In this document: one piece after another, positions 29,533 through 42,000 of the stretch | Layout: every line of letters starts with the position of its first letter | How positions within the stretch are numbered: the stretch's first letter is position 1 | DNA from: Sthenelais limicola | Lineage: Eukaryota; Annelida; Polychaeta; Phyllodocida; Sigalionidae | DNA: 64,000 bases | Assembly (NCBI GenBank): GCA_942159475.1 | Contig: OW804096.1 | Span: 102,026,194 to 102,090,193, forward strand | Reading direction: 5' to 3' | Program-made: the position numbers and the translations under genes | The notes under the pieces: model-generated | Seen by the model: the letters and a program-made list of their open reading frames with translations, nothing else | Told to the model about the DNA's origin: nothing | The model's database searches: none

Positions 29533-29540
29533 TATATAAG
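29533..29540 (+). promoter_or_regulatory. TATA box of the MSP130-like gene
   Basis: TATATAAG lies 78 bases before the ATG at 29618 and is followed by GC-richer leader sequence. A start site about 25-30 bases downstream, near 29562-29570, would give a short 5' leader. Confidence 0.6.
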
Positions 29541-29617
29541 GGACGTGATTCACTCGGTGGATCAACAAAGACCAAACACCTGAATTCCAGTCAACGTACT
29601 ATTTGGAGCCAGCCAGA

Positions 29618-32600
29618 ATGCTTTCCCAGATTCTCTTGGTCACTGTCCTCGTTGCGTCCTCAGGAGTAGCTGAGACCAGAGTACAGCTTGAGCATCTCTC
29701 CACGCTCTATCTGCCTTACTCTTACCGACCAACCCCTACCTACCTGTTCAACAAGGATGTGGCGGAACAAAGTGCCTATGATGCTGACAAGATGCTGCTC
29801 TACACAGTTGGTAAGCATTCGTCATTAATCTCACCGCACACAACTCATTAGACTATAATGTCCTGTAACGAATTTAATTAATCGTTTGGACTATTTGGTT
29901 GAGATTCGTGCATGCAACACGTTTTTGTATGCATGGGAACATTTGTTGGGATCATAGATGTATACATAGTCATGCATGAATACCTTGAGTCAGACAGACC
30001 CGATATAGAAAATTATCATTATTCAGACGACTGTATTTTAGTGATAAGTTAAACTTAACAACTATAATCACAATACCTATTTTGTATTTCATATGCATGT
30101 ATGTGTCAGGAGTCGGAGAAATATAGTGTGGTAAAATATACATTTTGATGTATTTATCAGTTCTAAGTTATGTCTAATAGATCAGGCACGTAGATAGTTC
30201 TTTTCATATTTATGAATTATCTGTGCTCCGTTTCCCCTGGGTTGGTGTTGGATTTGACGAGGTTTTTTTAAACCATTTCATTAATATCATGCACTCCTTG
30301 ATTATGTATAATAATCCGGTCGGTCTTGCGACTCCACGACCATTCGATAGCTTTACGGTTGCTTTACAATTCACACAAGAAAAGGCTGCGCCGATGTAAA
30401 ATTGACTAATCTTTCAACTAGATAATCATTCTCGCATAATAATGACTGTATGTACTAAATATGGTTGATACCAGTTTCATGGTTTTGATTCTTACAGGCA
30501 ACGATTTGTTGCATGTCATCGACATCTCCAATCCTGAAAAAGCCAAAATAATCTTTTACACAACATTGAGAGGTGGAGAACTCACAGATATCGAAACGTG
30601 TAGAGACTTCGTTGCCGTTGCCTTTGACAACGAAATCGAACCTCTGGATGGACAAGTTGTCATCTTTAGGGGTTATGACAAAGGAACAAAGAAAATGGAG
30701 AAACTCCATACAATTACTGGTACGGATGATATTCTTTTATCCTATCATTTCTGAATAAACAATTATTGATGGACTTGAGTAGCCTGAATTGATTCCCATT
30801 TTGCTCTTTATGTCTAATTTTCACTAATGTAACAATATTTTTTTCTTCAGTCGGAGCACTCCCTGATATGCTGCAATTCACGTCCGACTGTCGTAAAATC
30901 GTCATTGCGTTGGAAGGAGAACTAAGGATGATAGACAATAAGCCTGTGGATCCCGAAGGAGCCGTGGGAATTATTCGCTTTATGGGCGATGACCCTGCCT
31001 CCTTCCCTCACTTCAGTCATGTCAACTTCACGAGGTTCAATGCCATGTAAGTGCATGTAAAGAAATAGTGCACATCATAACAGCTTTTGGCTATATTCAA
31101 TTGTTAGGTGTCCAATTCAGAGTTCCCTTAACAATATTCAGTATTAAAAAAGCATTAATATCAATATTCCCCTCTGATTTATAGGGCTGAAGAATACGTT
31201 GCTAGGGGTGTTCGTTGGGTGTATCGTGGAGAAGGCACGGACATGGAAACGTCTTTTGCTCAAGATCTTGAACCTGAATATGTTACTATCAACGCAGACG
31301 AAACCAAAGCATACATTGTGCTTCAGGTAAGGATTTACATTTAATTCAATTTTGGAGTGATAACCATATTACCACGATTGCCTCATATATGAATACATAT
31401 TAAACATGCTATTGATTTAACCTTATGATTTAAACCAAGTTATACATTGCCATCAGGTGACATAAAAGTCCCCTATGTCCAATATAGGTCTATAATAATG
31501 GTATTTGATTTCATACTTCAGGAAAACAATGCCATCGCCGAAGTTGACATAATAAACGACCTAATAATTGAACTCCATCCACTTGGTTCTAAAGCCTGGG
31601 GTCGACTACTCATGGACGCAAGCGATAAAGACGGAGGTATTTATATGATTATCGATTCGTTTACAAAAAAGGGTTCAGTAACTGAAGCTTGTATAGGACA
31701 TGCAAAGGCCCTATAATCCTATAGGATATATAGGGTCTTTGGGACTTATTATAAATTGCTGTGTTGACCTCCGTTGGCACAATGTTCGTTGGCGCAGACG
31801 TATTTCGTGCAGTGGCGACATCTTCAGCCCACTAGGTGCGCGCTCGGTTTATTTTCTTGAGGAAAAAATCGCGCGATAACACAAAGCGTTTCCAAAAAAT
31901 ATCACAAATTATCTATTTGGGATGAGCAAGTTAAGGAAAAGATAAGTTCATAACTCAAAGTATTACAAAAACAAAACAACAGCTTATCTATGTTGGACCT
32001 TGATACATGTACGTGCTCCTACAGAAATCCCCATAGACAGCTTTACCGACCGTGTACTATAATGTTCAGTAGGATACTGTTTGATTAGAACTTCCTTTAT
32101 TGACTTCATAGGTATTTCCCTCCGTGCCTGGCCAATCAAGGGGCTCTACCAACCAGACGCCTTAAAACACGTGACCATTGGGGATCGACACTACATCATT
32201 ACTGCCAATGAAGGAGAAGAAAAGGAATATGAAGTACAGGATTTTCATTTCGACTTTAATGATGGTCGCCCAGGAAGGTACTTCGTCCAGAACGACTTAC
32301 TTGATGAGTCCATTCCCAGTGATTTGAAGGAAGCATTGGCTGATGACGCCCAACTGGGTAATCATATACGTTCAATCCTGTTTAAATCTAAAATATTGTG
32401 TTTCTTTGAAAATCACTAACTCTTATCGTGTACAGCAGAATATCAAAAAAGCTGATTTAGTTTTTTTTAAATTTCAAATTGGAACAAGCGTAATAATAAA
32501 ATTTGAACATTTAACAATTCAAATAATCAATTTAATACCTCTTTATACAGGTCGGATAAGACTAAGCACCCTGGATGGGCAAGACACAGAAACTGGAAAA

Positions 32601-33590
32601 TTCAAAGAATTTTATTCCTACGGGGGTAGGAGTTTCTCTATTTGGGACGAGACTGACATGTCCCTCGTCTACGATTCTGGAGACGAGGTGGAAACACGCA
32701 TTGCAGAACAATTTCCAGAAGTATTCAATTCAGATGGTCAGGCCAAAAACGGAGGTCCGGAAATTTCAAGGGACACTCGATCAAGAACAAAGGTACGTAG
32801 ACTGTCCAGTTATTTACACTCTATGACAATGACAGAATCAATGTCGAATATATCAAAACATCATGACAGAATACTGTGCATGGTCTTCTCATATTGTTAT
32901 AGTTTACTTATCCCAGGCTTATTATCCCTAATAGTTCTTTTCATATAACAGTTAAATGATCAATAATTTAATATCTCTAAATAGGGACCAGAATCGGAGA
33001 CATTCGATGTAGGGGATGTGAACGGAAAGACACTTATCTTCGTAGCAAATGAGCGTCCCGGGGTTATTTTGATCTATTCTTTCCACAACGGCAATGTGAC
33101 ATCCCCAGTTTTTGAGTCTGCGCACTACGCCGGAGGCTTGGGAGACACCTGGGAAGAACTTTATGCCAGGAGAGAAACTAGGGATGTGGACCCAGAAGAT
33201 ATTAGGTAATGCATTTAAGAATAATTTCATTATAACTAAGGACAAATGATACCTAACACATACATTTAGCCATGACTATACATACGTATGTAGGCCTATA
33301 AGCTTGTTTGTATTATACGCATCTAAACAAGCACATATAGCTCATGTACACATATACTAGCCATCCATGTATATCCTATATTGAAAGGATCTTTAACATG
33401 TTGTCTTTACAGGTTTGTTCCCGACTTCAAAAGCCCCAGCGGTAAACCGATGTTGGTGGTGAGTGGAACGACCAGTGGAACAGTGTCCCTTTATCAAGTC
33501 GTGGAAACCACTCAGAGTACGATCATGATGGAGGAAGAATCCAGCAAACTCAGCGGATTAATGGCAGGAGTCGGAGTTAGGACTTTCTAA
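29618..33590 (+). CDS. MSP130-like secreted protein (choice-of-anchor I family), nine exons
   Basis: The exons are 29618-29810, 30498-30719, 30851-31046, 31185-31326, 31522-31636, 32112-32357, 32551-32792, 32985-33205 and 33413-33590. All introns are GT-AG and the phases fit, giving 584 residues with no internal stop. Residues 1-18 form a signal peptide (MLSQILLVTVLVASSGVA). The body has the propeller-like family blocks: GNDLLHVIDISNPEKAK, RGGELTDIETC..FVAVAF, EYVTINADETKAYIVLQENNAIAEVDI, YIITANEGE, ERPGVI. The family includes sea-urchin mesenchyme-specific MSP130 and mollusc/brachiopod relatives linked to biomineral matrix; it is related to bacterial extracellular proteins. The C-terminus lacks a hydrophobic GPI-type tail, so the product is probably secreted. 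It is the only intact host gene here. Confidence 0.88.
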
Positions 33591-34740
33591 TAAACTCGAC
33601 TGTTCTACAACTATATAGTAACTGAGTTAATATGGATCTGGCATAACACCAAGTACTTACAGTGCATGGCTGTTTATTCATCATCATTTTTTATATTCAA
33701 AATATCATACTCATTGAAATTCATAGACTAAATGAGTAATTCACGTATTGTTATTATGTGTACATGAGAATTATTTGAGTGCATGGGAATTGCACCTTTT
33801 GATTTTTCAGTAATGTGAGCCCATTACTTCATTTCTTCCGGTTGATGTAGATAGGTTTTATGTAAATGTAGAACACAATATTCAAATCGCTATGGTCAGA
33901 ATTGTAAATATTAATATGCTCATAAGAACACGTCTGAAGAACACACTGTAAATAATTTAAAATTAAATACAACGAGAGCATGGTATGCACAAGGTGGTCG
34001 TACACAGTCACACCTGATTATCTGGATCCTTTCACCCCAAGTGTGTACGATCATCTCAAGCATATCGCTCTCAAGTTTGTAACCATTTTTATGTCACAAC
34101 AGCCATTTGTTAATGATCATTTAACTTATAAACTGATTGGTCCAGCAATTGAGTTTGCTCATTACTGTCGCATCAGTCAACGCTGGTCCATACAGCTTTA
34201 ATATGCTACCCTAAAGAGGGATCAAAGGGACGACTCAAGTGTATCAAACTCAATTAATTGTTTGGAGCATAATTCGTCCCCTTGATATAATTTCTAATGA
34301 TTTCTTAAGGTTAAATTGTAAATAGAATTCCGCATTACCAGTCGGTAATAATGTGAGCTTGGTCTCGACCTATCAGAAGCGCTGTTAAAGAAATATCCAA
34401 TGACACTAGCTGATCTGAGAAACAATATCATTTCATTGTATTGTAATAGGTTTATTTTTGTATTCATCATGTACATACTATTACAGTAGGAAAAAGGACA
34501 ACCCCAATTTTTACGAAACCTTCTGTGGAGACGCAATTTTTTCAGGTTGTCCTGGGGTATATCATAATTGATTTTCAGCTATTTGATAGCATTATTTATA
34601 CAATTCTTGCATTTCTTTTTTTACATTACAATTAGTATAAAAACATCAATCAGTTGTGACATAAATGTACAAATGTTGTAAATAAGAATATATGTATAGT
34701 ACTGGTGTAAATTATATTTAATAAAGGTATTTATTTATAA
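33591..34740 (+). other. 3' UTR of the MSP130-like gene with poly(A) signal
   Basis: Following TAA at 33588-33590, the AT-rich stretch has AATAAA at 34720-34725, the clearest poly(A) signal downstream, giving an untranslated region of about 1.1 kb. No other gene was seen. Confidence 0.5.
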
Positions 34741-37039
34741 CCATTTAGTTTGCAAGAATATCAACAGCAAAATGTATGGAATGCATTTATTCGTTGGTAT
34801 CACATTTTAGTGGTACCGATTTTTTAAAAGAAAGACATTAACAAATAATTATTTCTAATTTTTATTTGTTATGGTTGTCAACAAACCTCAGCAGTTGGAA
34901 AATAAAAGAATATTGCCACACAGACTATCGGGTTTTGTATTTCCTTGGTCAATCTACGGTTAGAATATGTTTAGGCCTTTTGGGACTCCATATATATGGA
35001 TCAATAATATTATGATATCAGTTATTATTAGTGATCGACGACCTGCCTGTGATTGGATGGAGGTATACAGAAGCAATAGTAACCAATTTCTAAAACAGGT
35101 AAACTAGAGACTTTGTCAAGTTTCATTTCCATCAAGTCGAACGTCACACAAAAGAAAATACCACTTTGTCAATAATGTTTGTGCTAATTTATGCTGCAGC
35201 AAATCAGAAACGGCATCGAGGAGTGTTCCTCCCATGACAATCAATCTTGATGAATCTCAAACAATCAGGAAGTCAATTGGGTGCTAATTGCCCAGGGGAA
35301 AAGGATATTTTATCAGTTTTTACTAGATTTCAGACGGATGAATGCGACCTTGTTCTTGTAACTGCCTCCAAACATAGCTGACATATTGTTTTATCCTCAC
35401 AAATTAATAAAAAATTTGTAACTATACATGGACAAATATATTCGGCTTTGAAGATGACACATGAACTCGTTTTGTAAAACTAGTCAGGATACAAATTCAG
35501 CTGAATCACTTTTTCAATCCGGAACCCCACTCTTTTACTATTTCCACGTGTAATGGTAGATGTACTACTATCAGATCATTTACCGATTTATATGGTCCTT
35601 AAGAAAAAAAGAGGAAGCAAAAATGGTGCAAACACTAAAGTCCGGTTTGACCAAGATGGAGTACAGACCTCGTTTAAAGAGAGAGCCACATTTTGTTTCT
35701 TTTTTCCAGGTTGTAACCATTAAGGCAGAAAGTTGAATCGTGGATAATCTGAGGAGCTACTCAGAGCACAACTAGGAAAAGTTTAAACCCAATTGGAACG
35801 AACATTAACACTTAAAAAGACTGATCGTGTGTACGAAGGATTAGCCCGCCAAGTTGAGAACGGTTTCTAGCGTGGAGAGGGATTATCGCCCACGGAGAGT
35901 CGGTATCGATGATCCGAGGGATAATCCACCAAAGTGCTCCCAGTAGGAAATATACCTTGAAGCACAAGTTAATCAGGAGTGAACTATATAGGTAGCATTG
36001 TGAAAATAAGGCAAAAAAGAACTTAAACACAAAACGGACATAGACGGAGGAGTACTGGGATTAACCCAGTTATGTAAGTGTCTAGGGAGCGGGGACACTT
36101 AATGATAATTACTCTAAGATACTCAATAGCTGTTGGGAGATTTGCGAGGTTCAATAACTGGCTAAGTCCAAACGGGAGTGTTGTGTAGTTATCTTATATG
36201 AACTAGTCAAGTTGTAAGAATAACTCAAGTAGAGAGGGATCTTGGAGATGTGCTGAATAGCTGGCTTTTATTCAATGTTGTAGAGTAACAAGTGGTAGGT
36301 TTACAATAAGTCCTTAGTGGTTACAATATATATCCTTAGTAGAGCAGAGGTTCCCCAGGGTTTCAGTTTGTATAGGTTCCAGTCAGTCCTCCTTAGTAGA
36401 TAGTGGTGGTACAGCTTCCAGGTCCAGGTAGTAGATGGTACTGACTGACTGGAAGGAGGACCCTTTTATACCATGAATTCCTGACTGGATTCACATAAAT
36501 TCGTTCAGAAAACGTTTGCATGGATAGCAGAATAAGTGCTGACATATTACAGGATTGTGAGAGTACATGGTGAAATAATACCTTTTATAACCTGGTTACA
36601 CCCTTAGGTGCAATTCCTGGGAACCCTGCTGTGTTTCTCTGTGAGCAATAGCTCCTACATGTTTCACAATATAAATCATTGCTTCAGCTTAGAACATCGC
36701 GTCAGCACAAATCATTGCACCAGACTACTCAAATACAATTTACACATCCAAATGATACATTTCACAGTAATACATATATTCATTAACAAATGCATGTTTT
36801 TAACATTAGGGTTGTAACACATTAATAACTCTGTAATTAATCATACATTAAAAATCGTTTAGGGTAATGAGATATGTTAAATCCATTAACAGTTACACGG
36901 GAGCTAGGAAGGATTAACCGTCACACCTGATCCTGATCATAGTGGATCGTATAGAGCCAGGGAAGTGCGATAGGAATAAATTATTTCACAAATGGACTCT
37001 CAAAAGGAGGTATTTCATTAAGCTTTAAAGTTTAGAACA
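34741..37039. other. Non-coding stretch between host gene and LINE
   Basis: About 2.3 kb with no credible frame. A GTCAGTC / GACTGAC-type imperfect inverted pair lies at about 36380-36455. The exact 5' end of the downstream LINE cannot be placed; it probably lies in the last few hundred bases. Confidence 0.4.
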
Positions 37040-37455
37040 TCTGAGTGGATTATCTAATAATCTCCCCATAGGCGCACAGCCAAATAGGAGGAAAACGGTG
37101 CCGCCACCTGGTGGAAATAAACAATACATAGGAGGTAGAAACATCGGGTCCCCGACAAGACATGCGAAGGCAGTCTTCGGCGTAAACAAGGTAGCTAAAA
37201 AACGAACTAAAAGTGATCTGGCCACTATCTAGCCAGGAAAGTATTAACATTGTGACAAAGTCTGTTAGTGGTGACAATAAGGATCAGCCCGCAAGGTCTC
37301 TAAATAAGGAAAAACGTAGAAAACTAATAACGAAGCGAGCAAAAATCCAAACCGGAAGTTTTGATTTGGAAAAACAGAGTAAGAAGGATTCAGGTAAAAG
37401 AAAGGTAGCTCAAATCTCACCGCAAGGAAATAATAAGGCACAAAGAACAGACAAT

Positions 37456-39018
37456 ATGCCACCCAAGGACACAAAAGAAAAAAAAGTTGTAAAAACTGTT
37501 GCTAGATCAAGTAGAAATAAGTCAACCGTAGATATAAATGTGGATAAAAATAGCGAGAGTGGTTACGAGGAGAAAAAGATGGAGGAGGACCGTCAGGAGA
37601 TGGAGCTGAACAAGGCTATAGAGGCCTCTCCGAATAAAGCCAATAACCCTCTAGCTCAGTTTGTGCAGCAAATGGTGAAGGACCAAAAAGCAGCCAATAA
37701 ACTGGCGGCTGAAGCATCAGAAAGAGCCGAAAAAAACTTCGTGGCACTTTTTGGTAAACTAGGCGAAATAGATGTTATCCATGACAGGCAAAACAGAGCC
37801 GAAGCCAAAGTAGAAGAGATTGATAATAAGGTTGACGACATACTTGAAGAGAATATGGCTAGAAACCTGGACATAGAGCAAATCAAGAAGAAGCTGGAGG
37901 AACATGAAGAGAAAATGGCAGCTGCCGAGGCTGGAGCTAGACCCAGCATCACAGATACAGATCATTTAAAGATAAGAAGACAGGAGATAAGGAGCGACCA
38001 AGATTATATCGATAGCAAGACAAAAAAACTAGAAAAGAACTTGCTGTTCATGGGGATAAAGTCCTTCGAAAATGAAAATGTGCTAGACATAGCAGTGGCA
38101 TTCATAGGAGAATCCCTCGACCTTGATGGTATCGAGGTGAAAAGGGCCTACAGAGTTAACAACAGACCTGGTGCCCCAATAAAGGTAGAATTTGAAACCC
38201 TTGAAGATGCTCAAACCGTCTGGGCAGAGAGAAGATGCCTTGTGCCTGATGATGTTAAAAGAGAAGAATATAAGGGACCTTATTTGAAGAAAGATTTGCC
38301 CTGGATTGTGAGACAGAGACAAATAAAGCTGAATTTGGTTGCGGATGCGGCCAAAGCAAAAAACTATGAGACCAGAGTTGTAAGGGGGTGCATCTTCATC
38401 GACAATGTCCCTTATAGACATGATCAACTCAACGGAGTCCCTACTGAATTAATGCCTTCACAATTGTCTAAGCAAGAGAATGACAATGCTTTCGTGTTTT
38501 TCTCAGCTTCGAACCCGCTATCGAACTACTATAAGGCCCCAATATCAATGGGAGGGCATGTCTTCCATACAATCGAACAGTACCTGTTGTATCATAGGGC
38601 CATCATTGGAGAAGATACGGAAAAGCCAACTCTAGCACTCAACACAGTTGACCCAGTACAGTGTAAGAGATATATGTCCCAGGTAACAGGGAAACTGGAG
38701 GAATGGGATCAGCATAAGGAGGAGATCGTCATGAAGGCTCTTAGGGTAAAAGCTAAAACACACAGAAACGTAAGGGACTATCTCCTCAGCACAGGAAAAA
38801 AAACCCTGGGAGAAGCGGCTCCAACAAACAAAATCTGGGGAATAGGTATGGGTCTCCAAGATCCGAATGTCCTTAACACCTTTGCCTGGCCCCCAAATGG
38901 TAACCTGATGGGGAAGTGCTGGACAAGGGTAAGAAATGCCATTCAGAGATCGATAGAAGAAGAAAAGAAGAAAGCCCCAGCAGAGAAAAAAGAAGAACAG
39001 AAGGATGGACCCCTCTAA
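37456..39018 (+). CDS. LINE ORF1p: coiled coil, RRM-like domain and C-terminal NADAR domain
   Basis: The protein is 520 residues from the ATG at 37456; the frame is open upstream to about 37213 but without ATG. The N-terminal 75 residues are basic or charged. A coiled coil covers about 75-160 (AEASERAEKNF..., VEEIDNKVDDILEEN). An L1 ORF1-type RRM-like domain covers about 193-264 (NLLFMGIKSF..., APIKVEFETLEDAQTVWAE). A short C-terminal domain follows. At about 343-497 there is a clear NADAR domain: FFSASNPLSNYYKAPI, an FHTIEQYL block with the conserved Glu374, the LSTGKKTLGEAAP block and IWGIGMG (Trp461), then a GNLMGKCWTRVRNAI helix. ORF1 proteins bind LINE RNA in the RNP. A NADAR enzyme fused to it could act on ADP-ribosylated or modified nucleic acid. 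All signature residues look present. ORF2 starts 48 bases downstream. Confidence 0.87.
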   Translation: MPPKDTKEKKVVKTVARSSRNKSTVDINVDKNSESGYEEKKMEEDRQEMELNKAIEASPNKANNPLAQFVQQMVKDQKAANKLAAEASERAEKNFVALFGKLGEIDVIHDRQNRAEAKVEEIDNKVDDILEENMARNLDIEQIKKKLEEHEEKMAAAEAGARPSITDTDHLKIRRQEIRSDQDYIDSKTKKLEKNLLFMGIKSFENENVLDIAVAFIGESLDLDGIEVKRAYRVNNRPGAPIKVEFETLEDAQTVWAERRCLVPDDVKREEYKGPYLKKDLPWIVRQRQIKLNLVADAAKAKNYETRVVRGCIFIDNVPYRHDQLNGVPTELMPSQLSKQENDNAFVFFSASNPLSNYYKAPISMGGHVFHTIEQYLLYHRAIIGEDTEKPTLALNTVDPVQCKRYMSQVTGKLEEWDQHKEEIVMKALRVKAKTHRNVRDYLLSTGKKTLGEAAPTNKIWGIGMGLQDPNVLNTFAWPPNGNLMGKCWTRVRNAIQRSIEEEKKKAPAEKKEEQKDGPL

Positions 39019-39066
39019 AATAAAAAATTAGAGAGAGAAGAAGCATAAGGATGTCCAACCACATCA

Positions 39067-42000
39067 ATGGAGGACAATAATGATCTATCAAAATCCGCGA
39101 TAAAAATCATTTCAATTAATATAGATGGGTTAGGAGAGGTAAAAAAAAGAAGGGCCATTTTCGATGATTACAAAAATAGTACAAGAACAATTATCGCAAT
39201 GCAAGAAAGTCATTCTTCTATTAACAAAGAGACAATTTGGAACTCTCAGTGGCCTGGCCAAATAGTATACTCTCATGGAACAACAGCTTCGAGAGGTGTT
39301 TTATTTCTTATTTCAAAAGATTTAAAAGGTATGGATATAAGTCATGGAGGATGTGAAAATGGCAGATGGTTATTTGTTAAGATTGAATATAAAAATGTCA
39401 GAACATGTATTTTTAATGTGTATGCACCCAGCAGTGGTATTTTCCTTGAGCAAAAAGACTTTTTTGCTGAGGTTCAGAGTAATATTGAAGATCAAGAGTA
39501 TGATCAATTGATAGTTGTTGGCGATATGAATATTGATACTTACTACAAACCCAATACACAGCAGAGTGTTATGTTAGAGGATTTTATCCGAAACCTAGAC
39601 CTGTGTGATGTCCATAAAGTTAAGTATAACAGTGCCCTCCCTGTTACGTGGTATAGAGCCTTACAATCCTCACGACTAGATTATGCTTTAGTTTCAGAAA
39701 ATATTATAAATAAAATAGAAAGGTGTGAAACAAAATCGAGTATCCATTCGGATCATATGGAAGTCATAACGTATATGCACACAGGTATAACCCCGAAAGG
39801 GAAAGGGTACTGGAAATTCAATACCCAATTGCTGTACAATGAAACCTTTTGTAGAGGAGTGGAAGAGATTTGTAATGATGTGCAGAAGCAGTCCCTAAGC
39901 CATAAGCTAAAATGGGAATTCTTTAAGTTGAGAGTTAGAGATCTAGCTATAAAAGTATCATCTAAGGTAGCAAGAGAAAAAAGAAACAAATATAGTTCTC
40001 AAAAACAAAAGTTAAAAATATTAGATTCTAGAAAAAGGTTAAATCAGCAAGAGGTCCATGAACGAAATACCATAATATCTGAACTAAGAGAATTGGATCT
40101 AAAAAAAGCGGAAGGAGCCTTGATAAGATCGAGGGCGAAATGTTCTGTAGATGGGGAGAAACCCACGAAATATTTCTGTGCGCTTGAGAAATACAGAGCA
40201 GAAAAAAAGGTAATAAATATGTTGAATATCAATGGAAAGAATTCTTGTAACCCAGGAGAAATATTGAAAGAAGGAGAAAACTTTTACACAAAATTATATA
40301 AAAGTGGTAGAGTGGATGGAAATAAAATAAACAATTTTTCAAATCAAGAGGACTTTGTCCAAGTTGATGACATAGAAAATGAATTTTTAAGCAGAGATTC
40401 TTCAGAGGAAGAAACCAAAATTGTAGTTATGGCTATAAAGAAGAACAAATCTCCTGGCTGTGATGGTTTTCCCATCAAATTCTATCAATATTTCTGGGAA
40501 TTGATCAAATATATGTTTATGTCAATGATGAAGCAATGTTTTGAAGATGGTGAAATGACAGCGGATCAAAAAAGAGGTATTATAAGCGTAATTCCAAAGA
40601 ATGGAAGTGATTTGTCCTTGGAGACCCATAACGTTATTAAATGTGGATTATAAGATCATGTCGAAGGTTTTAGCTACGAGATTAACACAATTTTTACCTC
40701 AACTAATAAGTAATGATCAATATGGTTTTGTGAAAGGCAGACATATTGGAACTGCTGTTAGGAAGTTAGACGACATTATATCTCTGCTAGAAAAGAAAAA
40801 AGAACAAGGTCTACTAGCATCGCTTGATTTTTCTAAAGCTTACGATTTGATCGAATGGCCCTTCATGAGAGCTGCCCTTGAAGCTCATAATATCAATGAT
40901 AAATTTATCGGATGGATTGAAGCTTTATTTTTTTACTCAAAAGCAACCTTTATTAATAATGGAACGACCTCGGATTGGATTAACATCCAAAGAGGAATGA
41001 AGCAAGGCGACCCTATTTCGTCGATTTTGTTTACAATAGTTATTGAGAAGTTAGCTGAGAGAATAAGAAAGGAAGAGAATATTCAGGGCATTAAACTAGC
41101 AAATACTCAATCGAAGCTTGTGCAATTCGCTGATGACATATCAATAACTGTATGTGACGAAGAATCTCTTGTGAAAACGATCGAGCTAATTGATGATTTT
41201 TATCTAGCGTCTGGATTAAAGTTGAACACCTTGAAATCTAAAGGTTTTAATATTGGTGAGATTAACATATGTAACCCTAGGTTGAATGAAATCGAATGGG
41301 TAGATAGAATGAAGGTACTTGGAATTACATTATTGTATCCGAGAAATGAAAAAAACTCTGTATAAGATAAATAGAGAGGAGAGCATCATCCGTGTAAAAT
41401 CCCTTATAAGTGAATGGAACAATAGATTTTTAACCTTGAAGGGTAAAGTTCTTATCTGTAATGTGTTTCTTATGCCGATTTTTCAGCATGCTCTGTCGTG
41501 TATCTCTTTTGGTAAGCCGCTTATAAAAGAGATAAATGATATTATTTTGAATTTTATATGGAAGGGTCCACATTGTAAGATTAGTGCCCCATTTTTAACG
41601 CAATCTGTAGAGAATGGAGGGCTAGGACTAAGGCTTTTGGAGGAGATTTATGAAACCAATAGATTAATGTGGATACAAAAATTAATGCTCCAACACAGTT
41701 CGTCAAGTTTTAAAGCCTTAGAAGAGTTCCACGGAAGAAATGTGGGAAATATCATCTTATCGAGATCGAGACCCAAAAATGTGTTGAATGACCTTTATGC
41801 AGATTTATTCGAGATCTGGAATAGATATTACTATTGATATGAGCCAAAAAACGCTGATGAAATCTTGCGAGAGAGGCTATGGCATAACAGACTCATTAAG
41901 AATAAAGGTGAACAATTGTATTGGAAGAAATGGGAGGCTAGAGGCATAACAGCTGTCGGGAATATTTTAAACAAACAAAGAAATATTATGTCTATGAATG

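Noticed and set aside
29349..29669. 106-codon + strand frame overlapping the MSP130-like start
   Set aside because: It covers the promoter and TATA box in a different frame and lacks coding features.
37213..37455. N-terminal extension of the LINE ORF1 from a GTG at 37213
   Set aside because: No ATG is present there; the first in-frame ATG is 37456, and the extension has no family resemblance that would demand an alternative start.
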